Source: Lentisphaerae bacterium GWF2_49_21
GTDB lineage: Bacteria > Verrucomicrobiota > Lentisphaeria > Victivallales > GWF2-50-93
Assembly: GCA_001804805.1 (NCBI GenBank)
Contig: MHBH01000028.1
Span: 54,148 to 118,147, forward strand
Reading direction: 5' to 3'
Length of the DNA stretch: 64,000 nt
In this document: positions 53,677 to 60,242 of the stretch, one piece after another
How the letters are laid out: every line of letters starts with the position of its first letter
Numbering within the stretch: the stretch's first letter is position 1
Notes under the pieces: model-generated
Database searches by the model: none
The model's input: the letters and a program-made list of their open reading frames with translations, nothing else
Told to the model about the DNA's origin: nothing
Program-made: the position numbers and the translations under genes

Positions 53677-53703
53677 CACCTCCGGTGATGATACTTGAAA
53701 CTT
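53677..53703 (-). repeat. 27-bp duplicated translation leader, copy 2
   Basis: Same 27 bases as 52926-52952, running directly into the ten-unit heptamer array. Confidence 0.85.
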
Positions 53704-53760
53704 GAAACTTGATACTTGATACTTGATACTGGAAACTTGATACTTGATACTGGAAACTGG
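53691..53760. repeat. Heptanucleotide array AWACTKG x10
   Basis: Ten phased 7-bp units (ATACTTG, AAACTTG, AAACTTG, ATACTTG, ATACTTG, ATACTGG, AAACTTG, ATACTTG, ATACTGG, AAACTGG). It is the inverse complement type of the arrays at 53409 and 54150 and ends 2 bases before the stop of the four-helix-bundle gene. Confidence 0.9.
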
Positions 53761-53762
53761 GA

Positions 53763-54119
53763 TTAGGCATCCGTTGATCTGATGAATGCGTTCAGTTTAG
53801 GTCCAAGTTCGTCCACCAGCTTCTTGAACTGGACAATTTCTTTTTCAGTAACAATAATTTTCCTTCTTATGGCTTTCCTAAGCCAGCACTTTGTCTCTTC
53901 GAACGAACCTCTTGCGTAAAGATAAAATTTCTTCCTATCTGCGCTTGTGTATCTTCCATAACCTTCAGAAATATTTGCTGCAATACTGTCTGCAGAACGA
54001 ATGACTTGATGACCGATCGTATGCTGTGATTTCTGGGACCAGTTGTCATAGGCATACCAGATAAGATCAGATAATTCTTCGCTTAACCGATACACATCAA
54101 GCTCATATATCTCCTTCAT
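53763..54119 (-). CDS. Four-helix-bundle protein (S23/Avd-like)
   Basis: 118 aa from ATG 54119 (GGAG 6 bases upstream). MKEIYELDVYRLSEELSDLIWYAYDNW, then IRSADSIAANISEGYGRYTSADRKKFYLYARGSFEETKCWL, is the signature of the small bundle family seen in 23S rRNA intervening sequences and related to the Avd protein of diversity-generating retroelements. It probably forms a pentamer and binds nucleic acid. It interrupts the arsenic operon and is bounded by inverted heptamer arrays, suggesting a mobile or recombinogenic cassette. No link to arsenic expected. Confidence 0.85.
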   Translation of the reverse strand: MKEIYELDVYRLSEELSDLIWYAYDNWSQKSQHTIGHQVIRSADSIAANISEGYGRYTSADRKKFYLYARGSFEETKCWLRKAIRRKIIVTEKEIVQFKKLVDELGPKLNAFIRSTDA

Positions 54120-54149
54120 CTTCTTCTCCGTATTATTTATGTTTTTCCA

Positions 54150-54184
54150 AGTATCAAGTTTCCAGCGTCGAGTATCGAATATCA
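54150..54184. repeat. Heptanucleotide array AGTATCA x5 (upstream of bundle gene)
   Basis: AGTATCA, AGTTTCC, AGCGTCG, AGTATCG, AATATCA. It runs into the stop codon of the arsP-like gene and is inverted relative to 53691-53760. Confidence 0.8.
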
Positions 54185-55468
54185 CGGCATCATTCCATAA
54201 GCCAGCCCCGTCACCGTCGACATCATGATCACCAGCAGGATATAGACAACTGTCTTCTTAATTCCCATTATGCTGTTCAGCACAAGCATGCTTGGCAGGG
54301 AAAGCGCAGGCCCTGCGAGAAGAAGCGCCAGAGCCGGGCCCTTGCCCATGCCGTTCGCCATCAGTCCCTGGAGTATCGGGATCTCGGTCAGCGTCGCGAA
54401 ATACATGAAAACCCCTATGACGGAGGCCACTAAATTTGAGAGCAGGGAATTTCCGCCTACGGATTCAGTGATCCATTTTGCGGGTATTATTCCGGTGCTG
54501 CCGGGCTGGCCGAAGAGGAAGCCAGAAACAAACACACCGGCAAGCAGGAGAGGCAGGATCTGTTTTGTAAAGCCCCAGGAAGACCAGAACCAGGTTCCGG
54601 ATTCTCCCTTGTCGGTGCTTGTTATTATTGAAAAGGCAATGATGCCGATCGCGAATACGAGCATCGGTTCAAGCGGCCAGAACATAAGTATGGGCACGGC
54701 TGCCAGCACCAGCCTCTGCCATTTCATCCCGAACCAGAGATAAAGCATTACGGCCATCGACACTGCGAGGAAAGAGGCGACGGCGAATTTATAGGAATAG
54801 ATCGTGTTCCATATGGCCGACGGCGAATCGGACTTGCCCCAGTTGGCGAAAACTAAAATTCCTGCGAGACTCGCAAAGAAAAGCGCGTTCTGCCACAGCG
54901 GCCTTTTCACTTCCGGCACAGGCATCTTGAGCTGCTGCTCGCATTTTGCCTTTTCCTCCTTGCGGAAGATGAAATGCATGAGGAGGCCGATGATGACGCT
55001 GAACACGACCGCGCCGACGGCGCGGGCTACCCCGAGTTCGAATCCGAGGACTCTGGCGGTCAGGATTATCGCCATGATGTTTATTGCCGGACCTGAGTAT
55101 AGGAAGGCGGTGGCGGGACCGAGTCCGGCGCCCATCTTGTAGATCCCGGCGAAGATCGGGAGGACAGTGCAGGAGCATACTGCGAGGACGGAGCCTGAAA
55201 TCGATGCGGTGCCATAGGCGATATACTTGTTTGCGTTGGCGCCGAGATACTTCATCACGGAGGCCTGGTTGATGAATACGCTGATGGCGCCGGCGATGAA
55301 GAAAGCTGGAATGAGGCAGAATATCACATGCTCCCTGGCGTACCATCTGACCAGATAGAGCCCTTTGAACACTCCATTGTCAAATTCGGCGGTTCCTATC
55401 GCGTAGAAGCAGGCGAGGAACACTGCAAGGATCAGCAGCAGCGGTTTCCATTCGTTCTTCCAGTTCAT
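54182..55468 (-). CDS. arsP: ArsP-like permease (organoarsenical efflux)
   Basis: 428 aa, about ten membrane helices. CSCTVLPIFAGIYKMGAGLGPATAFLYSGPAINIMAIILTARVLG is the conserved core of the UPF0718/ArsP family, with the Cys-Ser-Cys motif, and a second half-repeat GMGKGPALALLLAGPALSLPSM near the end. ArsP exports trivalent organoarsenicals such as methylarsenite, which ArsM would make here. Positioned just after the second ArsR gene. The ribosome binding site is distant (AAAGGA about 14 bases). Confidence 0.85.
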   Translation of the reverse strand: MNWKNEWKPLLLILAVFLACFYAIGTAEFDNGVFKGLYLVRWYAREHVIFCLIPAFFIAGAISVFINQASVMKYLGANANKYIAYGTASISGSVLAVCSCTVLPIFAGIYKMGAGLGPATAFLYSGPAINIMAIILTARVLGFELGVARAVGAVVFSVIIGLLMHFIFRKEEKAKCEQQLKMPVPEVKRPLWQNALFFASLAGILVFANWGKSDSPSAIWNTIYSYKFAVASFLAVSMAVMLYLWFGMKWQRLVLAAVPILMFWPLEPMLVFAIGIIAFSIITSTDKGESGTWFWSSWGFTKQILPLLLAGVFVSGFLFGQPGSTGIIPAKWITESVGGNSLLSNLVASVIGVFMYFATLTEIPILQGLMANGMGKGPALALLLAGPALSLPSMLVLNSIMGIKKTVVYILLVIMMSTVTGLAYGMMP

Positions 55469-55535
55469 ATCGTATTTAAAATCCTTTAATTTGGAAATTC
55501 TTTCTGGCTACCCATTGCGACTTTGCGCCTCTGCG

Positions 55536-55838
55536 TTAAAGAGAGTTCTTCTTTGAGCTGATGACTTTTTCCGAGCATTCGAGGAAATCCAGTATGCAAG
55601 GGCATTTCAATGTGTAGAATACCTGGAGCCCGCGCTTGTCGTCCTCGACTATTCCCGCGTTTTTCAGCACCAGCAGGTGCTTTGAAACCGTGGACATGTC
55701 GGAGCCGATAAGTCCGGTGAGTTTGCAGACGCAGAGCTCGCCGTCCGCCAGCTTGTCGACTATGAAAAGCCTGGTGGGGTGGGCGAGGGCCTTTATGATG
55801 TCCGCCCGTTTCCTGTAGTCTTTCACATCCTTGTTCAT
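55536..55838 (-). CDS. arsR: ArsR family As(III)-responsive repressor (2)
   Basis: 100 aa winged helix. ALAHPTRLFIVDKLADGELCVCKLTGLIGSDMSTVSKHLLVL has the ELCVC metalloid site (Cys36, Cys38); further Cys in LKCPCILDFLEC. GGAGG 5 bases before ATG 55838 sets the start. It heads the arsenic island and lies under a strong promoter with a perfect inverted repeat across the -10 region. Confidence 0.9.
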   Translation of the reverse strand: MNKDVKDYRKRADIIKALAHPTRLFIVDKLADGELCVCKLTGLIGSDMSTVSKHLLVLKNAGIVEDDKRGLQVFYTLKCPCILDFLECSEKVISSKKNSL

Positions 55839-55862
55839 CCCGGCCTCCTGCCATTGTGTTGT

Positions 55863-55897
55863 ATTTGGCAAAATAGCCAAATAGTCCGCTTTGTCAA
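55863..55897 (-). promoter_or_regulatory. arsR(2) promoter with operator over the -10
   Basis: Reverse-strand TTGACA (55892-55897), 16-base spacer, TATTTT (55870-55875). ATTTGGC-N6-GCCAAAT (55863-55882) is a perfect inverted repeat exactly centred on the -10 hexamer, as expected for an ArsR operator that blocks RNA polymerase. Confidence 0.75.
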
Positions 55898-56007
55898 GCG
55901 TTGGAAATGATTTTCCTGTGTTTTGCCTGAAGTTTTCTTCCTTTATGAGAAATAATTAAATTTTGAGGGTATATTATTTGACCATATTGAATTTATGACA
56001 GGGGAAC

Positions 56008-57330
56008 ATGGAAAAGGAAGAGGACATAAGGAATTTGCCGACGCAGTATGAGGATCGGACAGAGGATCTCATACCGAGGATACTGATTGTCGGGGAGGAG
56101 GGCTTTCTTGCTGATTTCATCAGGAAGGAGCTCGGGCCGCGCGGTTATGTGCTCGATCAGGCCTATGAAATTGCCGAGGCGGAATTGAAGCTTGTGCAGT
56201 ATTTCTACAGGGTAGTATTCTTCAGCATGGACATCAAAGGCAGCGATCCGCATGATTTCATCAAGTTCGCCAAGGGGTGCTGCGAGTTTTCAAGGATTAT
56301 TGTAGTTGCAGGCGAAAAAGACATGGACGCTTCGCTCAATGCAATAAAAAGCGGTGCGTTTGATGTCCTGACCAAGCCGATTGCGATCGGGAAGCTTAAA
56401 TCTTTTATTTCAGATGCCATAAGCACTGACAAGGACAATATTAAGGGTATCGCCCTTGAACCCCCGGCCGGCTATAGGATAGTAAAGCAGTTGTCGTCCG
56501 GCAGTTTCTGCGCTGTGATGCTCGCTGAAAAGGACAACAAGTTCTATGCAATCAAGATACTGTCGAGGAACCTGTATTCCATGGAGAAGCTCAAGAGGTT
56601 CTTCCGCGAAGCTGGAATCCTTTCAAAGCTGGAGCATCCGAATATCATGCAGATCTGCGAATATGGTTTTTCCGACAAGAGTGAAATTCCGTATATCGCC
56701 ATGGAATACCTGCAGGGCAAGCCCCTTTCCGAGATGATTGTCGACAGCACTCCTCTGCAGCTTCCCAAGGCTATTAAAATACTCAGACAGCTCACGTCAG
56801 CCCTGGCTGCAGTACACGGACATGAGATACTGCACAGGGACATAAAGCCCCACAATGTGATAATCGATGCCGATTTCAATGCGAAACTGACTGATTTCGG
56901 GGCGGCGCACGTCCTTGAGTCAAATCTTACGATGACAAACTCCTCTCTTGGCTCGCCGACCTACATGGCCCCTGAGAGCTTCGACAACATAAAGGATGCC
57001 GATGCCAGGACCGACATATTCTCGCTGGGAATAGTGGCATATGAGATGCTGACCGGGCATCTCCCGTTCAAGGGCAGGACGATCGCGCATGTCAGCGATG
57101 CGATCAAGAAGAATCGTCCTGTCGAGCCCTGCAGGCTGAACCCGAAGATTCCTTTCCAGGTCCAGAACATTCTGGCGAAAATGCTCAAGAAGGAGCCGGC
57201 GCGGAGATATCAGACAACTATCGAACTGTTAAAGGATCTGGATGTCTTTGAGAAGAACAAGTATTTCATTGTGCCAGGATTCAAGGATAAGCTGGTTTCA
57301 CTTTTGCATTTATCAAAGGACTGGTCATGA
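56008..57330 (+). CDS. Pseudo-receiver-Ser/Thr kinase coupled to murA
   Basis: 440 aa, same layout as the kinase at 40634. The N-terminal receiver-like domain (23-140) has lost the acidic pair (GEE instead of DDE) and the phosphoacceptor: the position is Ser73 in FFSMD; only Lys123 (TKPI) remains. The kinase (155-430) looks active: SSGSF loop, Lys183, HRDIKPHN (Asp278), DFG 296-298, PTYMAPE. No membrane segment. Its stop overlaps the murA start by four bases, so both are translated together. It may regulate peptidoglycan precursor synthesis with a phosphorylation-independent sensor domain. Confidence 0.88.
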   Translation: MEKEEDIRNLPTQYEDRTEDLIPRILIVGEEGFLADFIRKELGPRGYVLDQAYEIAEAELKLVQYFYRVVFFSMDIKGSDPHDFIKFAKGCCEFSRIIVVAGEKDMDASLNAIKSGAFDVLTKPIAIGKLKSFISDAISTDKDNIKGIALEPPAGYRIVKQLSSGSFCAVMLAEKDNKFYAIKILSRNLYSMEKLKRFFREAGILSKLEHPNIMQICEYGFSDKSEIPYIAMEYLQGKPLSEMIVDSTPLQLPKAIKILRQLTSALAAVHGHEILHRDIKPHNVIIDADFNAKLTDFGAAHVLESNLTMTNSSLGSPTYMAPESFDNIKDADARTDIFSLGIVAYEMLTGHLPFKGRTIAHVSDAIKKNRPVEPCRLNPKIPFQVQNILAKMLKKEPARRYQTTIELLKDLDVFEKNKYFIVPGFKDKLVSLLHLSKDWS

Positions 57331-58601
57331 GTGATTTCATAATAGAAGGCGGGTATCCCATATCCGGCGAGATCAGGCTTTCCGGCAGCAAGAACGCCGT
57401 ATTGCCGATGATAGCGGCTTCGCTTCTCACGGAGGACGATATCGTCCTGCATAATGTCCCTGACATTATTGATGTTGCCGCTATGCTGAAGATAGCCGAA
57501 ACTCTAGGCGTGAAATGCGAGCGTTCAGGAACATCGCTGAAGCTCAGGGCAGGCAGCATAAGCTCAGGAAATGTCCCGCAGGCGCTTTCAAACCAGATCA
57601 GGACTTCCCTCCTTTTCGCGGGGCCTCTCCTGCACAGATGCAGGGAGGTCTCGTTCTGGCCTCCGGGCGGCGATGATATTGGCAGAAGGAGGATAGACGC
57701 GCATTTATACGGGCTCAAATGCCTTGGTGCAAAACTCCTTTCCGAAGAACCTCCATTCGCACTTTCAGCCCCACAGCTCAAAGGCAGGGACCTGTTCTTT
57801 GACGAAGCGAGCGTCACTGCAACCGAACATATCATGATGGCCGCAGCGGTGGCGAAAGGTAGGACTGTCATCAGGAACGCCGCATCCGAACCTCATGTCC
57901 AGGATCTTGCGGAACTCCTCAGGAAGATGGGCGCGAAGATCACCGGCACTGATTCCAATACTATAACTGTTGAAGGCGTTGAAAAGCTCCATGGCGCTGA
58001 ACACACCGTCATCGGGGACCACGTCGAGGCGGGAAGTTTTCTTGCGATGTCCGCAGCCACAGGTGGCGATCTGACCATCCACGGAACCATTCCCCGCCAC
58101 TACTGGATGATGCGGCGAGTTTTCGAGAGGTTCGGTGCGAAGTTCGCACTTTTCAGCGACAGGATACATTTGCATGGCGGACAGCGCCTTTCGGTCAAGC
58201 CCGATTTCGGCAATGCCATACCTGTCGTCTCCGACGGACCATGGCCGCAGTATCCGACCGACATGATGAGCTGCACGATCGTCATGGCGACACAGGCCCG
58301 CGGCACGACGCTCTTCTTCGAGAAGATGTTCGAGAGCAGGATGTATTTCGTGGACAGGCTCATCATGATGGGCGCCAACGCGATCGTCTGTGATCCGCAC
58401 CGCGTCGTAATAACAGGTCCGGCAAAGCTGCGGGGACTGGAGATGTCGAGTCCGGACATACGTGCAGGTATGGCGATGCTGATCGCCGCGCTCTGCGCCA
58501 AGGGATCAAGCACGATCCACAGGGCTGAGGTCATTTCGCGGGGATATGAGAACATCGATCAGAAGATAGTATCATTGGGAGGGAAGATCAAAAGAGCATA
58601 G
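57327..58601 (+). CDS. murA: UDP-GlcNAc enolpyruvyl transferase MurA (Cys to Asp)
   Basis: 424 aa, full length. SGSKNAVLP has Lys22-Asn23; DHVEAGSF and YPTDMMSC give the conserved Glu and Asp305-type residues. The catalytic loop is PPGGDDIGRRR: the Cys115 of E. coli MurA is Asp116 here, the change seen in chlamydial and mycobacterial enzymes and known to give fosfomycin insensitivity; Arg122 aligns with the loop's conserved Arg. It catalyses the first step of peptidoglycan precursor synthesis from phosphoenolpyruvate. Overlaps the kinase gene by four bases. Confidence 0.93.
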   Translation: MSDFIIEGGYPISGEIRLSGSKNAVLPMIAASLLTEDDIVLHNVPDIIDVAAMLKIAETLGVKCERSGTSLKLRAGSISSGNVPQALSNQIRTSLLFAGPLLHRCREVSFWPPGGDDIGRRRIDAHLYGLKCLGAKLLSEEPPFALSAPQLKGRDLFFDEASVTATEHIMMAAAVAKGRTVIRNAASEPHVQDLAELLRKMGAKITGTDSNTITVEGVEKLHGAEHTVIGDHVEAGSFLAMSAATGGDLTIHGTIPRHYWMMRRVFERFGAKFALFSDRIHLHGGQRLSVKPDFGNAIPVVSDGPWPQYPTDMMSCTIVMATQARGTTLFFEKMFESRMYFVDRLIMMGANAIVCDPHRVVITGPAKLRGLEMSSPDIRAGMAMLIAALCAKGSSTIHRAEVISRGYENIDQKIVSLGGKIKRA

Positions 58602-58621
58602 AGAAAATTCCAAGCTAAGAA

Positions 58622-58735
58622 AAGAACAGCTCTTGCGAGCTTGACTACCAACGAATGCAATTATTGAATATGTTTGTAGCCTGTCGCGCCATAGCTTCCC
58701 AGCGACGGCGGATTAACGTCGCAAGACGTGTTCTT
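58622..58735. repeat. Head-to-head pair of covarying hairpins (copies 13 and 14)
   Basis: Reverse copy 58622-58656: AAGAACA, stem GCTCTTGCGAGC, TTGACTACCAACGAAT. Forward copy 58671-58735: TTTGTAGCCTG, CATAGCTTCCCAGCGACGG, GGATTAA, stem CGTCGCAAGACG, TGTTCTT. Lies between murA and the next gene. Confidence 0.85.
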
Positions 58736-58781
58736 GGGAGTTTGCTGGAGCTTTTCATTTTAATGAATAAACGGGGGTTTT

Positions 58782-59297
58782 ATGTCGGACACGGCCAAGA
58801 CGGTTTCCAGGGTCATCAACGTAGTTGTCATCATCGGGATCTGCGTGGGGGCTTTTATCCTCTACCAGAAGATCCAGTCGGGCAAATCCAAGGTTGAGGA
58901 GATCAAGAGGCTCGAGGATTTCCATTCGGGCGGACAGTGGCAGGATTGCCTCAACGAGTATGAGAAGCTTTCCGCGAAATATCCTGAGATGAAGGGTCAG
59001 TATGATGATAAGCTGTCGGCCTGCTACCAGGGGATCGCGCAGGACAAATATACAAAGTCCCTTTCATTGTCTATTGCTGAAAAGCCCAAGGTTGCAGGTG
59101 ATATATGTGCTGCTTTTGAAAAAGCCGCCGGCATCGGCAAATTAAGCCAGCTCTCCATTGAAAGTTACTGCGACGCCCTCATGGATGCGGGGAACTTCGA
59201 CAAGGCCGCACAGGTCATCAAGGATGCTGAGGCGAGGACGGACATTGACGCGGGAAAGCTGCTTGTCTACAAGACCAGGCTCCAGAGGAAGAAGTAG
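58782..59297 (+). CDS. Membrane-anchored TPR-like protein
   Basis: 171 aa. One N-terminal helix (VINVVVIIGICVGAFILYQ, residues about 12-30), then helical repeats (DFHSGGQWQDCLNEYEKLSAKYPE; MDAGNFDKAAQVIKDAEAR) of tetratricopeptide type. GGGGG followed by four T lies before the ATG. A bitopic inner-membrane protein that probably docks partners; the proximity to murA hints at an envelope role, not proven. Confidence 0.65.
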   Translation: MSDTAKTVSRVINVVVIIGICVGAFILYQKIQSGKSKVEEIKRLEDFHSGGQWQDCLNEYEKLSAKYPEMKGQYDDKLSACYQGIAQDKYTKSLSLSIAEKPKVAGDICAAFEKAAGIGKLSQLSIESYCDALMDAGNFDKAAQVIKDAEARTDIDAGKLLVYKTRLQRKK

Positions 59298-59299
59298 TT

Positions 59300-59500
59300 T
59301 CAAGGTTTAGTTTTTTTCAGGCAATTAGGACATATTCCATGGGTAGGAGCGGTCTTGTTGCCTTCACTGATCTTCCAACTGGCAAGCCTGTAGACCTTGT
59401 TGCACCATGGACAAATTACTGGGATCGTCCTCCTGCCGGTATCTATAAAGGGATTTGTTTTTGCAAATTCATCGGCGGATTTATCTGGTTTCGAAGGCAT
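59300..59500 (-). CDS. Small zinc-ribbon-like protein
   Basis: 66 aa from ATG 59500 (AAAGGGAG close upstream). Ends with a Cys4 pattern: CPWCNKVYRLASWKISEG, then HGICPNCLKK, which should bind one zinc. Such short ribbons occur in transcription or RNA-related adaptors. Upstream in-frame ATGs exist (59515, 59554). It converges on the TPR-like gene, ending 3 bases after it. Function unknown. Confidence 0.5.
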   Translation of the reverse strand: MPSKPDKSADEFAKTNPFIDTGRRTIPVICPWCNKVYRLASWKISEGNKTAPTHGICPNCLKKTKP

Positions 59501-59631
59501 TTGCTCCCTTTGCATTCCATATTGTGAAATATCACCATGTCGCTGATAAGACAATATTATACATTGTTGCGTGGCTAATGCAAAAAATATGTGAACCGGC
59601 GTATCGGCAAAATGGAGAACTTTGATTTACG

Positions 59632-59966
59632 AGCGTGGCAACGCTCCGTTGGAGTGCTGAAGCTCATGTCTCGCCATAGCTTCTTGGCGACGGCGGATGC
59701 TTCAGCCTTTGATAGTGGAGCTTGCTCCACGTTACTGCCGACAAGCGAGCTTGTCGGATAAAGGCGCAAGCAAGCTTGCGCACTCCCGGGTCAGGCCAAA
59801 GCGCCTGACGTGAATGCGGGAGGAAGAGCATCCGCCTAGGCGGATTAACTACGAACGAATGCGGAAGGAAAAGGAGATGATAAGAGAAGAGATGAACTCC
59901 AACAATTATGGAAACCTTCCGAATCCCAATGCTCGTAGTCAAACCATTATTGGCTGTGTTTTTCTT
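59632..59966. repeat. Cluster of eight distinct hairpins incl. copies 15 and 16
   Basis: In order: GAGCGTGGCAACGCTC; CTGAAGC paired with GCTTCAG around CATAGCTTCTTGGCGACGG; GTGGAGCTTGCTCCAC; CCGACAAGCGAGCTTGTCGG; GCGCAAGCAAGCTTGCGC; GTCAGGCCAAAGCGCCTGAC; then reverse copy 15 (59824-59860, stem ATCCGCCTAGGCGGAT) and forward copy 16 (59928-59966, stem CCATTATTGG) of the covarying family. Confidence 0.75.
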
Positions 59967-60148
59967 TGTAGCGCTGGCGTCTCGCTGGCAATTGATTAAC
60001 AACATTTTTCAAATACAAGTTCCGGACTTGTCTTCCCGATCCATGAAGTATTCTAGTAGGTGGTTACCCCGTAGAGAAGCAGGTCTTCACCCCATAGCAA
60101 GAGGTTCAGCCACGGCCTATACTTAAACGTAACTGGTTAGAATAACCA

Positions 60149-60180
60149 GGATGGATGGATTAATGGATGACTGGATGGAT
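60149..60180. repeat. Octamer array GGATKRMT x4
   Basis: GGATGGAT, GGATTAAT, GGATGACT, GGATGGAT in phase, about 60 bases before the histidine kinase gene. Confidence 0.7.
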
Positions 60181-60242
60181 GGGTTTGAGTTCAAGATAAC
60201 ACAGAAGTGGGACGGCAATAAACACAAGTAAAAGGATTTGGC

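Larger units (their letters stand above)
59555..60242. other. Gap rich in hairpins, no gene
   Basis: Longest gap in the window. It carries a run of at least eight palindromes (59632-59966) and an octamer array (60149-60180). The remaining 60 to 100-base stretches show no coding or RNA signal I can support. Confidence 0.6.

Noticed and set aside
53691..53760. CRISPR array
   Set aside because: The repeat unit is 7 bp with no spacers; no cas gene is in the window.
55920..56007. Promoter for the kinase-murA pair
   Set aside because: TATATT and TATTAT are present, but no -35 element at proper spacing could be supported.
59908..60126. 72-codon plus-strand frame in the hairpin gap
   Set aside because: It overlaps covarying hairpin copy 16, has no ribosome binding site and no protein-like pattern.
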